The position numbers and the translations under genes are program-made. Below are positions 42,611-51,773 of a stretch of 64,000 nt of DNA, one piece after another (the first letter of the stretch is position 1; every line of letters starts with the position of its first letter). Below the pieces are notes generated by a model that did not search any database, was not told where the DNA came from, and saw nothing but the letters and a program-made list of their open reading frames with translations. Source of the stretch: JAJVID01 sp035275345 (lineage in GTDB: Bacteria > Acidobacteriota > Blastocatellia > RBC074); NCBI GenBank assembly GCA_035275345.1, contig DATEMY010000358.1, forward strand, positions 19,450 to 83,449, read 5' to 3'.

Positions 42611-45232
42611 TTATGCGGCTTTTGCTAGGCATGCGCCTTGCGTTGCCTTACGACCGGGATGAACCAACGCCGGTCTGAACCCATGGCGATCAGCCAGCCA
42701 ACCCATCTCCCTGACCTTATCAATGTCTAGATCAATTCCGAGGCTGGTATCTTCAAACCTATGCTCCAAAGCCAGGATCATAGTTTCGGCCATGCAGGCA
42801 TAGGCAAGCCCGGTGTCTATATCCAGGGTGAAACTGATCTTAGAGTCGCCCGGCAAACTCACCACGCCGCCATCGATCACAAAGATATCAGGACGGCTCA
42901 TTCTGACGGCTCGACTTACATTCGGCGGGCGTGAGATATCACATACAACCGCCCCCTCTTTGATGTATTCAGGCGCCGCCAAATCACCTGCTACATTTGT
43001 CGAAGTAATCACTACGTCAGCTTCTAGGAGCGACTGACGCATGTCGCGAGTGTCGGTAATAACACACAAGCGGCGCCCCATTTCTGTGGCGAGTCCAATC
43101 CAATCTATCCTGCCTCTGTCCTGACGTCCGGCAAGCAGGAGGTCGCAGATCTCACCGGCGAGTGTTCCTTTAAGAAAGCTTTTGCCTTGCAAACCCAGTT
43201 CCTGGATCGAGCGTAAAATTTCCACGCTTACTTGTACCAGGCGGCGCTTACTCTCCGCCGGACGAGCCGGATTTCCGATTAAAAACAGTCTCTCTACATG
43301 CTGCGAGAGCAGAATGGAGATGGCGCGCCCTATCGAACCTGTGGCGCCCACAACTGCCGTACAGCTTGTAGACAAACGGCGCCCAGTCATCTCAAGCGCC
43401 GCTTCGATGGATTGCTTGGCGGCGACGGCAGTATAGGAGTTGCCAGTGGTCAGCGGCGGCAATCCATTGTCTCCGAGGTAAAGACCACCACGCGTTACTA
43501 TCGACGTATACGCGCCCAATCCGATTATTTTCGCTCCCCTTTCCTGAGCTATCCGCACCGCCGTCCTTATTTCTGATACGGCCTCGTAATAGGGCATCTG
43601 CGTCAGCTCTTCCGCGGTGCGCGGCACGATAATGAACTCGCCGTAAGCAGTCTGACCAGTCTTTGAGACGACGTGCGCATCGCCGATTACGAATGGGTCA
43701 AAATTCTCGGCGACACATGAGGCCAGTCGCGCAACCTGCCGATCTGAAAGTATGCTAAGGCTTGTGTCGATGTTCGCATAGTCACGCACTGTCAATGGAT
43801 GCAGAAGAAAGGCAAAGCGATTGACTCTATCGGTCACGGGGAATTGGTAGACGTTCGAACGCCCCTGGGGCTTCAACTCCTTGACGTCAACATCTATTCC
43901 CGTAAGATGGGTGGTGAAATACGCCGTGTTGCGTAACTCCAATGCATCCAGGGTATCTTCAAAAGCTTCCAGGAAAAGCTCACACTCCTTCCAGGTAGCG
44001 ATCAGCGGAGGTTCGATGCGGAGCACCCCGCCATCGTTCAGGGTATATCCTAGGCGTACGCCGCTTACCGCCAGCATACGACTCACAACGAGCGAAGCTA
44101 AGGCTTCATTTTCTCCAAGGCAGCCCAGCAGACCGGAACCCCAGTTGAAGCGGTTGATGCCTAAACGAATTCCCAGCATGTAGCCGCGTCCGCTAATTAC
44201 GTTGACAATGTTCGGATGTTTCTCCTTAAGATACTGCAATTCCTGTTTCAAGCGAGCGCCGTTATCCGCAACCTGCCTGATTAACTGGCGGTCGTTTTCC
44301 TCCAGGAGATCCAGCGTGGCCAATCCGATTCTGCACGCGAGAGTATTTCCGGCGAAAGTAGAAGTGTGCTTCAGCGCGAAATCATCATTGTAAACATCTT
44401 CCTTACATAAGCAGGCGCCGATCGGCGCCAGCCCGCCGCCGAGGGCTTTAGCAATGGTAATAACATCCGGAATAACCCCCTCAGTATCGCAGGCAAACAT
44501 CGCACCGGTGCGCCCCAAACCTGTTTGGATTTCATCGACGATCATCTTGGTCCCGCTTTTCCTACAGATTTCTCCGGATTGCGCGAGATACCCTGGAGGC
44601 GCCTCGATGATCCCCCCTTCTCCTTGAATCGGTTCGACGATGAAGGCCGAATAAAACCGGCTGGCTAACGCGCGTTCAAGCGCCCCAAGATCGCCGAAAG
44701 GAACATAATCAAACCCATTGACCGGCGCCCCGAAACCTTCCTGATACTTTCTCTTATCGGTTGCGGACAGGGCGCCCAGGGTTTTCCCATGGAAACCGTT
44801 ATTGGTGGCCAGAACACCGATCCTGCCTGTGCTGGACCGGCACAGCTTAAGAGCGGCTTCGACCGTTTCAGCCCCACTGTTGGCAAAGGTCACGTACTTC
44901 ATACCCGGTGGCGCCACATTGACCAGCCGCTTTGCTAATTCACCGGCGGCTTCAAGGCAGGAGGGTTGAACTAAGCTCGGCTCAAGACGTGTTCGCACCT
45001 GCTCAACGGCTTGCCATATATATGGATTGTTGAACCCGAATGGGAGGGCGCCATATTGAGCCAGAAAGTCCAGATAACGCCTTCCCGACTGATCGTAAAG
45101 GTAACAACCTTCCCCCCGAACGAACACCTTATCCATCTCAAATTGCGACATCAACCGCCCAAGGCGCGGATTCATATGGTTGAAGAACGGATGATCCCGT
45201 CTTAAAGACTTTTCTTGTTCGTCTTTCATCAT
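42611..45232 (-). CDS. Class III aminotransferase fused to an acyl-ACP reductase (fatty aldehyde-forming) domain
   Basis: The 873-aa protein is started at the ATG ending at 45232 (AAAGGAG upstream). Residues about 1-430 are a fold-type I class III aminotransferase: FANSGAETVEAALKLCRSST, GFHGKTLGALSAT, FIVEPIQGEGGI, VDEIQTGLGRTG and the PLP lysine in TIAKALGGG. Residues about 460-860 match cyanobacterial acyl-ACP reductase: GLGAYTSIVTRGG, LTTGNSYTAVAA, a nucleotide site VVGATGSIGRAISILL, VIDGGVVSLPG, YACMAETMILALE with the likely catalytic Cys at about 813, and LADRHGFRP. In that family acyl-ACP is bound as a thioester on this Cys and reduced to an aldehyde. The fusion predicts aldehyde release to the aminotransferase, giving a fatty amine. 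The start overlaps the upstream FAAL gene by 95 bases. Confidence 0.87.
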   Translation of the reverse strand: MMKDEQEKSLRRDHPFFNHMNPRLGRLMSQFEMDKVFVRGEGCYLYDQSGRRYLDFLAQYGALPFGFNNPYIWQAVEQVRTRLEPSLVQPSCLEAAGELAKRLVNVAPPGMKYVTFANSGAETVEAALKLCRSSTGRIGVLATNNGFHGKTLGALSATDKRKYQEGFGAPVNGFDYVPFGDLGALERALASRFYSAFIVEPIQGEGGIIEAPPGYLAQSGEICRKSGTKMIVDEIQTGLGRTGAMFACDTEGVIPDVITIAKALGGGLAPIGACLCKEDVYNDDFALKHTSTFAGNTLACRIGLATLDLLEENDRQLIRQVADNGARLKQELQYLKEKHPNIVNVISGRGYMLGIRLGINRFNWGSGLLGCLGENEALASLVVSRMLAVSGVRLGYTLNDGGVLRIEPPLIATWKECELFLEAFEDTLDALELRNTAYFTTHLTGIDVDVKELKPQGRSNVYQFPVTDRVNRFAFLLHPLTVRDYANIDTSLSILSDRQVARLASCVAENFDPFVIGDAHVVSKTGQTAYGEFIIVPRTAEELTQMPYYEAVSEIRTAVRIAQERGAKIIGLGAYTSIVTRGGLYLGDNGLPPLTTGNSYTAVAAKQSIEAALEMTGRRLSTSCTAVVGATGSIGRAISILLSQHVERLFLIGNPARPAESKRRLVQVSVEILRSIQELGLQGKSFLKGTLAGEICDLLLAGRQDRGRIDWIGLATEMGRRLCVITDTRDMRQSLLEADVVITSTNVAGDLAAPEYIKEGAVVCDISRPPNVSRAVRMSRPDIFVIDGGVVSLPGDSKISFTLDIDTGLAYACMAETMILALEHRFEDTSLGIDLDIDKVREMGWLADRHGFRPALVHPGRKATQGACLAKAA

Positions 45233-47288
45233 TGTCGCTCCTTTCATTTTTCGTGGGGTAAACAAGAAGGAATGACGCTAATTGGGATATGCTTGGATCG
45301 CCTCTGAAAAGGTTGTCAATGGGAACCTCTATCCCAAGCGATTCTTCAATACTGCTTACAAGCTCGGTTGCGGCAAGAGAGTCCAGACCATAGCGGGCAA
45401 TAGGCTGATCCGTGTCTATTTTATGGGGGCTGATATTAAACATTGAGGAACACTTAAGCGACAGCCAAGCTTTCAATGACTCCAAGGTCCGCGGCGCGTC
45501 TTCGGGCTGGAGAGTTTGCCCGCTCGCCGACTGGCTGGCTGTGAACTGGCGTCGATAAACCGACTCCAGGCTTTCGTTCAGAAACGCGGAGCGGACTGCG
45601 CTGCGCTGAATCTTACCGCTGGATGTTTTCAGTAAGCTTCCAGGTCTAATCAATACGATGGTGGAAATATCTATTTCGTGTTCTACCAGGATCGCCTGGC
45701 GGACGCTATCCACCACTTCATTCATATCGACACTGTTTCGACGCTCACGATTCAATTCGGCGACTAAGATCAATCGCTCCGTCTCATCACCAGCTACGGC
45801 GAAAGCCGCCGAACATCCCGGACGCAACGCCGGGTGACTCGCTTCCGCCGTAATCTCTATATCCTGCGGGTAATGGTTGCGTCCGCGAATGACGATCAGG
45901 TCCTTAATGCGCCCGGTCACATATAAGTCGCCATGAAAGAGGACTCCAAGGTCTCCCGTGCGTAGGTATGGACCTTCATTGGTATCGGTGAGCCGCGCGC
46001 GGAAAGTCGCATCGGTCAACTCCGGTCTTCCCCAATATCCTTGAGCCACGGCGGCGCTCGATACCCAGATTTCTCCCACTTGACATTCATCACATTTAGT
46101 GAGGGTCTGTGGATTAACGGTAATAATTCGTTCTCCGAGCCATGTCCGTCCGCTGCTTACAAGCGTTACTCCGTCCTGAAGACGACTGGACACAATCGCT
46201 CTGTGATCTTCCAGCCCGGCTTTATCGAAAGTAGTGACGGCCGGAGCTTTTGAACCTACGCCTCCACTCACAAATAAGGTAGCTTCGGCGAGTCCATAGC
46301 ATGGATATAACGCCTCCGGGCGAAACCCGTATGGTGAAAAGGCCTCGGCAAATCGTCTCAGCGTCTCATCTCGAACAGGTTCCGAACCGTTGAATGCGGT
46401 TCTCCAGCAACTCAGGTCCAACCCCTCGAGGTCTTCCTGACGCGCTTTACGCACACAGAGATCGTATGCGAAGTTTGGCCCCCCGCTGAAAGTGGCCCTG
46501 TATTTCGATATGGCCTTCAACCAACATGCCGGTTTCTGTAGGAACTCCGTAGGCGCCATCAGGTAACACGGAGCGCCATTGTACATTCCCGCAAGAATGT
46601 TCCCGATTAGGCCCATGTCGTGATACATCGGTAACCATGACACGATGACAGTGTCGCCATCATGTCGGAGGCCTTCTCTCATCATCGCCTGGTTATATAG
46701 GAGGTTACCGTGACTCACCAGCACGCCTTTCGGCGTCGAAGTGGAACCGGATGTGTATTGCAGAAATGCGATGGTCTCCTCATTAACTCTGGTTTCCTTC
46801 CAGAGTTCCGCCTGCCCCAGGTCGACGTCGTCTGTTATAACCCACCGTATGGATCTTAACTTGGGGATCTGATCCAACTGGTTTTGAAGGCGTGAGAATA
46901 TAGCCGAGGTAGTCAATGCGACTACCGGGTTTGAATCATCAATAATAGCTAGTAAACGTCCCAGATTTTGGTTCAATCGTGGCGGATTAGCGGGAACGGC
47001 CACAGCCCTTCCATAAAGACAGGCGTAAAAAGCGACGATATAATCCAACCCTGGCGGGTAGAGAAGCAGGACCCGTTCATCCTGCGCCTTCAGCTCCTGA
47101 AGATGGGCGGCGACGGCGCGGGCTTTATGCTGTAATTGAGCGAAGGTCAACCGGTCCGCCTCTTCACAATCAGATAGAAAAACATAGCTTGGCTGGTCCG
47201 GTTGTATTTTGGCCATTGCGTTCATTACATCAATGAACGAAGAGGCGCGACTCAAATCAAATCCATATTGTGATATTTGACTATTCAT
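45138..47288 (-). CDS. Fatty acyl-AMP ligase with C-terminal acyl carrier domain (FAAL-ACP)
   Basis: The 716-aa protein has a FAAL domain (about 1-570): LLYPPGLDYIVAFYACLYGR, PANPPR, LQYTSGSTSTPKGVLVSH, VSWLPMYHDMGLIG, FSGGPNFAYDLCVRK, YGLAEATLFVSGG and LRTGDLG with TGRIKDLIVIRGRNHYPQDIE. A carrier domain follows (about 590-680) with the phosphopantetheine serine in YGLDSLAATEL. FAALs adenylate a free fatty acid and load it onto the carrier. The final ~35 residues after the carrier (VYPTKNERSDNDERRTRK onward) look non-homologous and overlap the next gene, so the original stop may have been lost by a small shift. It starts 8 bases inside the receiver gene upstream, indicating coupling. Confidence 0.92.
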   Translation of the reverse strand: MNSQISQYGFDLSRASSFIDVMNAMAKIQPDQPSYVFLSDCEEADRLTFAQLQHKARAVAAHLQELKAQDERVLLLYPPGLDYIVAFYACLYGRAVAVPANPPRLNQNLGRLLAIIDDSNPVVALTTSAIFSRLQNQLDQIPKLRSIRWVITDDVDLGQAELWKETRVNEETIAFLQYTSGSTSTPKGVLVSHGNLLYNQAMMREGLRHDGDTVIVSWLPMYHDMGLIGNILAGMYNGAPCYLMAPTEFLQKPACWLKAISKYRATFSGGPNFAYDLCVRKARQEDLEGLDLSCWRTAFNGSEPVRDETLRRFAEAFSPYGFRPEALYPCYGLAEATLFVSGGVGSKAPAVTTFDKAGLEDHRAIVSSRLQDGVTLVSSGRTWLGERIITVNPQTLTKCDECQVGEIWVSSAAVAQGYWGRPELTDATFRARLTDTNEGPYLRTGDLGVLFHGDLYVTGRIKDLIVIRGRNHYPQDIEITAEASHPALRPGCSAAFAVAGDETERLILVAELNRERRNSVDMNEVVDSVRQAILVEHEIDISTIVLIRPGSLLKTSSGKIQRSAVRSAFLNESLESVYRRQFTASQSASGQTLQPEDAPRTLESLKAWLSLKCSSMFNISPHKIDTDQPIARYGLDSLAATELVSSIEESLGIEVPIDNLFRGDPSISQLASFLLVYPTKNERSDNDERRTRKVFKTGSSVLQPYESAPWAVDVAI

Positions 47289-47670
47289 GGCTCACCTTTC
47301 CGACAAGCTCAAATACAATTCGAGCGACTTCCGACAGAGGCTTCGGCTTGTGCAGGAACGCGTGCGCGCCGCAATCTCGGGCGGCCGACTCTACATCGCT
47401 GGAACCGTAAGCCGTTAAGACAATAACTCGCATTTCAGGGAATCGTTCCCGAGCCATACTTATTACCTCGAACCCGTCCAGGCTATGAGTTCCACTTAAG
47501 TCCAAATCTACAATCACAGCTGAATAGCAAGATGTGTTAAGGAGACTCGCAGCTTCGTCTACGGCATGGGCGCAATCAACTTGATAGTCATACAGCTTGA
47601 AGTACTCGCGCATTGCGAAGCAGAGCGTCGCTTTATCGTCAACCATCAGTATTTTTCTCTCGCCGTACAT
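47281..47670 (-). CDS. Single-domain response regulator (receiver only)
   Basis: The 129-aa protein is a stand-alone receiver domain: the acidic pocket KILMVDDKATL, the phospho-acceptor in AVIVDLDLSG, the Thr in VIVLTAYGSSD and the Lys in HAFLHKPKPLSE. It has no output domain. It is the first gene of the FAAL operon and overlaps it by 8 bases. It may pass a phosphate signal between the sigma-54 regulator upstream and other kinases; its own kinase is not evident nearby. Confidence 0.92.
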   Translation of the reverse strand: MYGERKILMVDDKATLCFAMREYFKLYDYQVDCAHAVDEAASLLNTSCYSAVIVDLDLSGTHSLDGFEVISMARERFPEMRVIVLTAYGSSDVESAARDCGAHAFLHKPKPLSEVARIVFELVGKVSHE

Positions 47671-47803
47671 GCGCTCCTTTTAGCAAATCGCGCTCCACGA
47701 GGCGTATGATCTCGTCCCTCTACTAAACCTCGAAAATTGACGATATTGATTTTAGAGTGAGAGTGGATCAGGAGGCGGGTTGTCTGAGATTCAGAATAGG
47801 ATT

Positions 47804-49159
47804 CTAGACTTTGGACGTGGTTATCTGGAACTTCTTGATTTTCTGGTAAAGCGAACTTCGGGGGATACCAAGGCGCTTCGCCGCGCGTTCGACCTGGCCA
47901 TTCTCCTCCGCAAGCACCAGTTCGATGTGTCGACGTTCGAGTTCCAGCAGGGAAAGTTGTGAATCATAGACCGGCGTTTCCCTCTTCGCCGCGTCATCGA
48001 AGCGCAGGTCTGTGGCCAGCAGAATGCGCCGCTCGCTGAGCAGCGCTGCGCGTTCGAGCACATTGCGCAACTCACGTATATTCCCCGGCCAAGCATACGC
48101 CAGAAGCGCGCGTTCCGCATCCGGCGATAGTTCCAAGTCGTTACGACCGAGGTCGGCGGCGCATTTTGCAAGCAGATGCCGCGCGAGCGCCGGTATGTCC
48201 TCGACTCTTTCCCGGAGGGCCGGCGTCATCAGTGGAATTGTGCTGATTCGATAGTAAAGGTCACTGCGGAATCTATTTTCCCTCATTAATCGGCTGAGGT
48301 CCTGACAGGTAGCGGCGACCAGGCGGACATCGACTTGCCGGTCGCGAACACTTCCCAGCCGACGGAACTTTTGTTCCTCCAGAACCTTGAGTAGTTTTGG
48401 TTGCACTTGCAAATCGACGTCTCCGATCTCGTCAAGGAATACCGTGCCGCGATGGGCCACTTCGAATAGGCCGAGTTTGCTTGTCGTCGCCCCGGTGAAT
48501 GCCCCCTTCTCGTGGCCGAACAACTCAGTTTCAAGAAACCCTTGTGACAACCCCGCACAGTTAAGATCAACAAAAGGTTCTTCGCATCGGGCGCTGTTGT
48601 TATGTATCCACTGCGAGAGCACGCCCTTGCCAACGCCCGTTTCGCCGAGAAGCAGGATTGGGCTCTCCGTCGACAACACCCTTTTTGACTGTTCGGCCAA
48701 TTGTCTGATGGCGGCGCTAGAGCCGATGAACGGATCGACGGCTTGGCGGGCTTGTTGCGACTTCCGGGCAATTTGCTTCCGAAGGTTGCGCTGGTTTTCA
48801 AGCAAACGCTCGAGAATGACCAGAAGTGTTGAAAGGTCAAGCGGCTTGGTAAGAAATTGCTCGGCGCCTTCCTTAATCGCCCGCACCGCCAGGTCGATTG
48901 ACCCGTGGCCGGTCAGAATAATTAGAGGGGCGCCCGGATCTATCGCTTTCAGTCGAGGTAAGAGATCGAGCGCAGTGCCGTCCGGCAATAAATAGTCGAT
49001 GACGGCTGCATCGGGGCGCATAGCCCTAAACATATCTTCCGCTCCCCGACAACAGTTCGTGTCATAAGCCTCATACCCGTGCGCCTCAAGAAATTCGCGC
49101 ATTCCGAATCGGACGCCGGATTCGTCATCTACTATCAAAATCTTACTCTTCGACATCAA
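47804..49159 (-). CDS. NtrC-family sigma-54 response regulator
   Basis: The 451-aa protein has a receiver domain (about 1-120, ILIVDDESGVRFGMREFLE, AVIDYLLPDG, FLTKPLD), an AAA+ sigma-54 interaction domain (about 143-370) with Walker A LLLGETGVGKGVLSQWIHN, the ELFGHEKGAFTGAT loop that contacts sigma-54 and Walker B GTVFLDEIGD, and a C-terminal Fis-type HTH (VERAAKRLGIPRSSLYQKIKKF). It probably activates the adjacent receiver-FAAL operon, though I saw no convincing -24/-12 promoter in the 47671-47803 spacer. A decayed sensor kinase tail lies just upstream. Confidence 0.95.
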   Translation of the reverse strand: MMSKSKILIVDDESGVRFGMREFLEAHGYEAYDTNCCRGAEDMFRAMRPDAAVIDYLLPDGTALDLLPRLKAIDPGAPLIILTGHGSIDLAVRAIKEGAEQFLTKPLDLSTLLVILERLLENQRNLRKQIARKSQQARQAVDPFIGSSAAIRQLAEQSKRVLSTESPILLLGETGVGKGVLSQWIHNNSARCEEPFVDLNCAGLSQGFLETELFGHEKGAFTGATTSKLGLFEVAHRGTVFLDEIGDVDLQVQPKLLKVLEEQKFRRLGSVRDRQVDVRLVAATCQDLSRLMRENRFRSDLYYRISTIPLMTPALRERVEDIPALARHLLAKCAADLGRNDLELSPDAERALLAYAWPGNIRELRNVLERAALLSERRILLATDLRFDDAAKRETPVYDSQLSLLELERRHIELVLAEENGQVERAAKRLGIPRSSLYQKIKKFQITTSKV

Positions 49160-49180
49160 AGCACATCCCCTAAAATTTTA

Positions 49181-49289
49181 TTAGCCGCGCTCGGCCGGGA
49201 TACTCACGACAATTTCGGCCCCGTCCCCTGAAGGATTTGCCTGCCATGATCTTTCCGCTATGGTCCTGCGCAATCCGCTGCGCAATAGC
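49181..49289 (-). pseudogene. C-terminal remnant of a sensor histidine kinase, frameshifted
   Basis: Reading the minus strand from 49289, one frame gives AIAQRIAQDHSGKIMAG, the helix and strand after the G-box of a kinase ATPase domain. A shift near 49232 then gives SGDGAEIVVSIPAERG and a TAA stop at 49181. The two pieces together are the normal end of a HATPase domain. The gene lies immediately upstream of the NtrC-type regulator, so it was probably the cognate sensor, now lost. Confidence 0.75.
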
Positions 49290-49632
49290 GTTATCCACCC
49301 TCCTGTAAAAAGGCAGTTTAATTAGAAAGCCGCGGCTTCATGCGCTGATTCTTCCCGACTAGCCCTTGAGCCTGATTGTAATTTTGCAACCGCAGTTTTG
49401 CCAAACCCTTCTGAAAGTTTTAGAAAGGGCGATTGCGCGAGGACAGACTTCACCTGCGAGCGTCGTCAAGATGGCTTCTGCTTTAGTGATGCGGATTCCG
49501 CCGAACAGTCCGGCTACGACGGTAATGAAACAAGGACCGATGTGGTTTTCATAGGAATCGAGCTAAGGAATTTTCCGCTATTACGTCTGGACGCCAACAA
49601 TAACCCCGTCCCATAGGTCGCCGAACTCGACT
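49290..49632. other. Non-coding or decayed spacer
   Basis: No frame in this 343-base stretch shows a domain or a plausible start with ribosome site. It lies between the kinase scrap and the CHAT remnant, in a row of damaged genes, and probably consists of further decayed sequence. Confidence 0.5.
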
Positions 49633-50377
49633 TCAACGCCGCCCCTGCAAATTAGCCCACTCGCCTGACTGAATGAAACCGGCCCAATAAAACGGATGGC
49701 GGCGATCCTGGCTCTTCAGCATCCGCAACTGCACCTGGCGCAACGCCGCGCTGCGTCCTCGCCCCTGTTGTAAGGCCTTGTAATAATCGACCATCAGGCC
49801 CAATGTCTGGTGGCGCAAGGTCCGGCAGAAAAAAGCCATGCGTAGCAATGTGAAGCAGGTGGGGGCCGCGCATCTGCTTGACCGCCACTTCGGTCGCTTG
49901 ATCGCTCAACAGAACCACGGCTTCAGGCAACACCTTTTTGAGCGCCAGCGCCTCGTCCGCTGTCGCCGATAATGGAAGGAAGAAAAGGCCGTCGAGGTTA
50001 GCGCTGGAGGTTTTGGCGTCTTGAGTCCCCTGGCGTACATTTGCCACCTCGCCATAATTCGGATTGGCCACGATCAAGGCCGGCTGCCTGCTCGACTGCT
50101 TCACCTGCAAGCGCAGCAGATCGCGCCCGCTTGTCAGATAACTGAACTCGTAGCGTTCAACCAGAAATCGAGATCGCTCATCCACGAGCGCGGCAAAAGG
50201 GATGAGATTGAGCATCCCATCCGGCGAGAGCAACACCCTGAGCGTCGCGCCCAACCGCGTACGCACTGGCTGCATCACCAGCCGGTCCAACGCGCGCGCC
50301 CATCGCGACACATCGCGCCGCTTGGGATCGCGAAGCGCCTGGCGCCAGGCTTCGATCTCGCGATCTATCGCCTTCAC
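49633..50377 (-). pseudogene. CHAT-domain protease remnant lacking the catalytic cysteine segment
   Basis: The frame from GTG at 50377 encodes a CHAT domain up to its catalytic His motif (LLHIATHGFFLPDL): LLSPDGMLNLIPFAALVD, FLVERYEFSYLTSGRDLLRL and a middle PALIVANPNYGE are typical. It then reads nonsense to 49652. The authentic end (GLMVDYYKALQQGRGRSAAL, RRHPFYWAGFIQSGEWANL) is in another frame down to 49633. The stretch between, which should contain the SAC(E/D)TG catalytic cysteine, is deleted. N-terminal TPR repeats are also missing. The product cannot be an active protease. Confidence 0.85.
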
Positions 50378-50781
50378 TTCGCCGCCAATTCTTCGAGAAG
50401 CGATCCGCCGATTACCGCCGTGATATCCACGACGGTCTTTTCTTGCTGGTCGACCTGCGCGTTAACTTCGAGCGTCCGCAATCCGGCCGCGACCTCCTGC
50501 CCGCGCAGCATTTTGACAGCATAGAGCAGTTGGGAATCGAGTTTTTGCTGCGCGGGCGAGCGCGACGCCTTCTCATCCAGCAGTGATCGAATCTGGCGCA
50601 GCGCGCTATCGGAAATTCTCGGGGCGCGGCCTTGAGTTGCGCCAATCACAACCGAACTGGACGCAGGTCGGCTGAAGAGGTAAGGCCAACCGCCGATGCC
50701 GGCCGTAACCAGCAATCCCATGATCATAAGCAGAATCATCGAACCGAACAGAAACTTGAAGTAATTGGCTGGAACTTTCAT
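50374..50781 (-). pseudogene. N-terminal stub of an S8-type serine peptidase-like protein
   Basis: The 135-codon frame starts with a good ribosome site (AGGAGG) and ATG at 50781. It has a membrane anchor (FKFLFGSMILLMIMGLLVTAG) and a region SRSPAQQKLDSQLLYAVKML with VVDITAVIGGSLLEELAA. This resembles the pre-region that precedes S8 subtilisin-like domains in large exported peptidases of this phylum, as I recall. It stops there, and its TGA overlaps the GTG of the CHAT remnant. A deletion that joined two unrelated genes is likely. A real short anchored protein is the alternative. Confidence 0.6.
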
Positions 50782-50914
50782 CGAGTGGCCTCCTCATTAA
50801 CGTTGAAGTTTAGGCGCGGCGCGTCCATTTGCGAGCCGCGCCTGATTTGGTTGTTTAGGGTTGCGAATCACGCTCTAAGTTATTGGCGCCATGCGAAAGC
50901 GTTTCTCCTCCGGC

Positions 50915-51650
50915 TCAACTAGCCAGCCAGTCGCGCCGCCGTCTCCGCGCGAAATTGATCTCCGCCTCCCAAGGCGCCATGGCGTCCTGCGGAAGTTCAT
51001 CGCGTTCAGGGCGCGACAGACAAAACCAGATGAATGGCTGGAAGCTGAGCGTGTTGCTCGAATTGCCGGCGGCGTCAACCAGATTGAAGGATACCGAGAA
51101 CGTTCCGATGCTGAGCGATCCCGGCTGATAGACGATGGCGAAATCAATCGTCCCGGCGATTTGTCCGGGCAGGTTGAGAGACGGCCCTGTGCCCGAGACG
51201 ACGCAGGAGTTGATTCCGGTTGAGAGCGTGAAGCGTACCCTCGCGCTGTTGCTCTGGCTGCCGGTGAAGACGATATTGCCGTCGGCGTCGGCGAAATCCA
51301 CCCGGCCCGTTACGATGACATTCGAGCCGTCAGCGCCAGGTGAGTTGACCGTCAGGTTCGAGATCGTGGGAGTGTTCGACGTCGGCCGAGAGACGATTTC
51401 AAAAGGGCGCGTGTTGGATCGGCCCGAAGGCGAGACCACCGTCACCGTTCGCGCGCCGAGCGAGGCGTTGGAGTCGATCGAGAGTCGGACTGTCACTGAA
51501 TTTCCCGTCGAGACCAGATTGCTGATCGTGACGCCGTTTCCCGGAGTTACCTCCACCGAGTTGACAGTGGCCATATCTGTCCCGTTGATCACGAAACTAC
51601 CGAACGTCTGTCCGGGTACGCCGATGCGCTGACTGATTGTGTTGATTTTC
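50915..51650 (-). pseudogene. IPT/TIG-like beta-sandwich C-terminal fragment
   Basis: The open frame (longest ATG frame 50915-51592, open to about 51650) encodes serine, threonine and valine-rich beta-sandwich sequence: INGTDMATVNSVEVTPGNGV, SLGARTVTVVSPSGRSNTRPFEI and VNSPGADGSNVIVTGRVDFADADG. There is no signal peptide or proper start; the upstream end runs into TPR-like scraps in other frames. It looks like the tail of a large exported protein cut off by deletion. The last ~35 residues are charged and may include non-native sequence. Confidence 0.6.
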
Positions 51651-51773
51651 AGCGCGCAGAGCTTGGTACTCCCGCAAAGCTTCCTCGGGAAATATTGGCG
51701 TTGATCTCGCAGTAGACAGACTGCTCCTCACCAAGGCTTAGGGCCTCGCTTAAGAAACTCGCAGCTTGAAACA
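51604..51773 (-). pseudogene. TPR-like scraps in two frames
   Basis: One minus-strand frame from 51773 reads LFQAASFLSEALSLGEEQSV and on to YCEINANIS; another then reads EALREYQALRAENQ. Both are in the style of TPR repeats that precede CHAT domains. No intact gene is present. The CHAT remnant at 49.6-50.4 kb may have come from the same original gene. Confidence 0.45.

Noticed and set aside
47671..47803. A sigma-54 -24/-12 promoter before the receiver-FAAL operon
   Set aside because: I looked for TGGCAC-N5-TTGCA on the minus strand and found no acceptable match, so none is claimed.
49366..49616. Small plus-strand frames in the decayed block
   Set aside because: They have no ribosome sites, overlap one another and show no similarity to known proteins.
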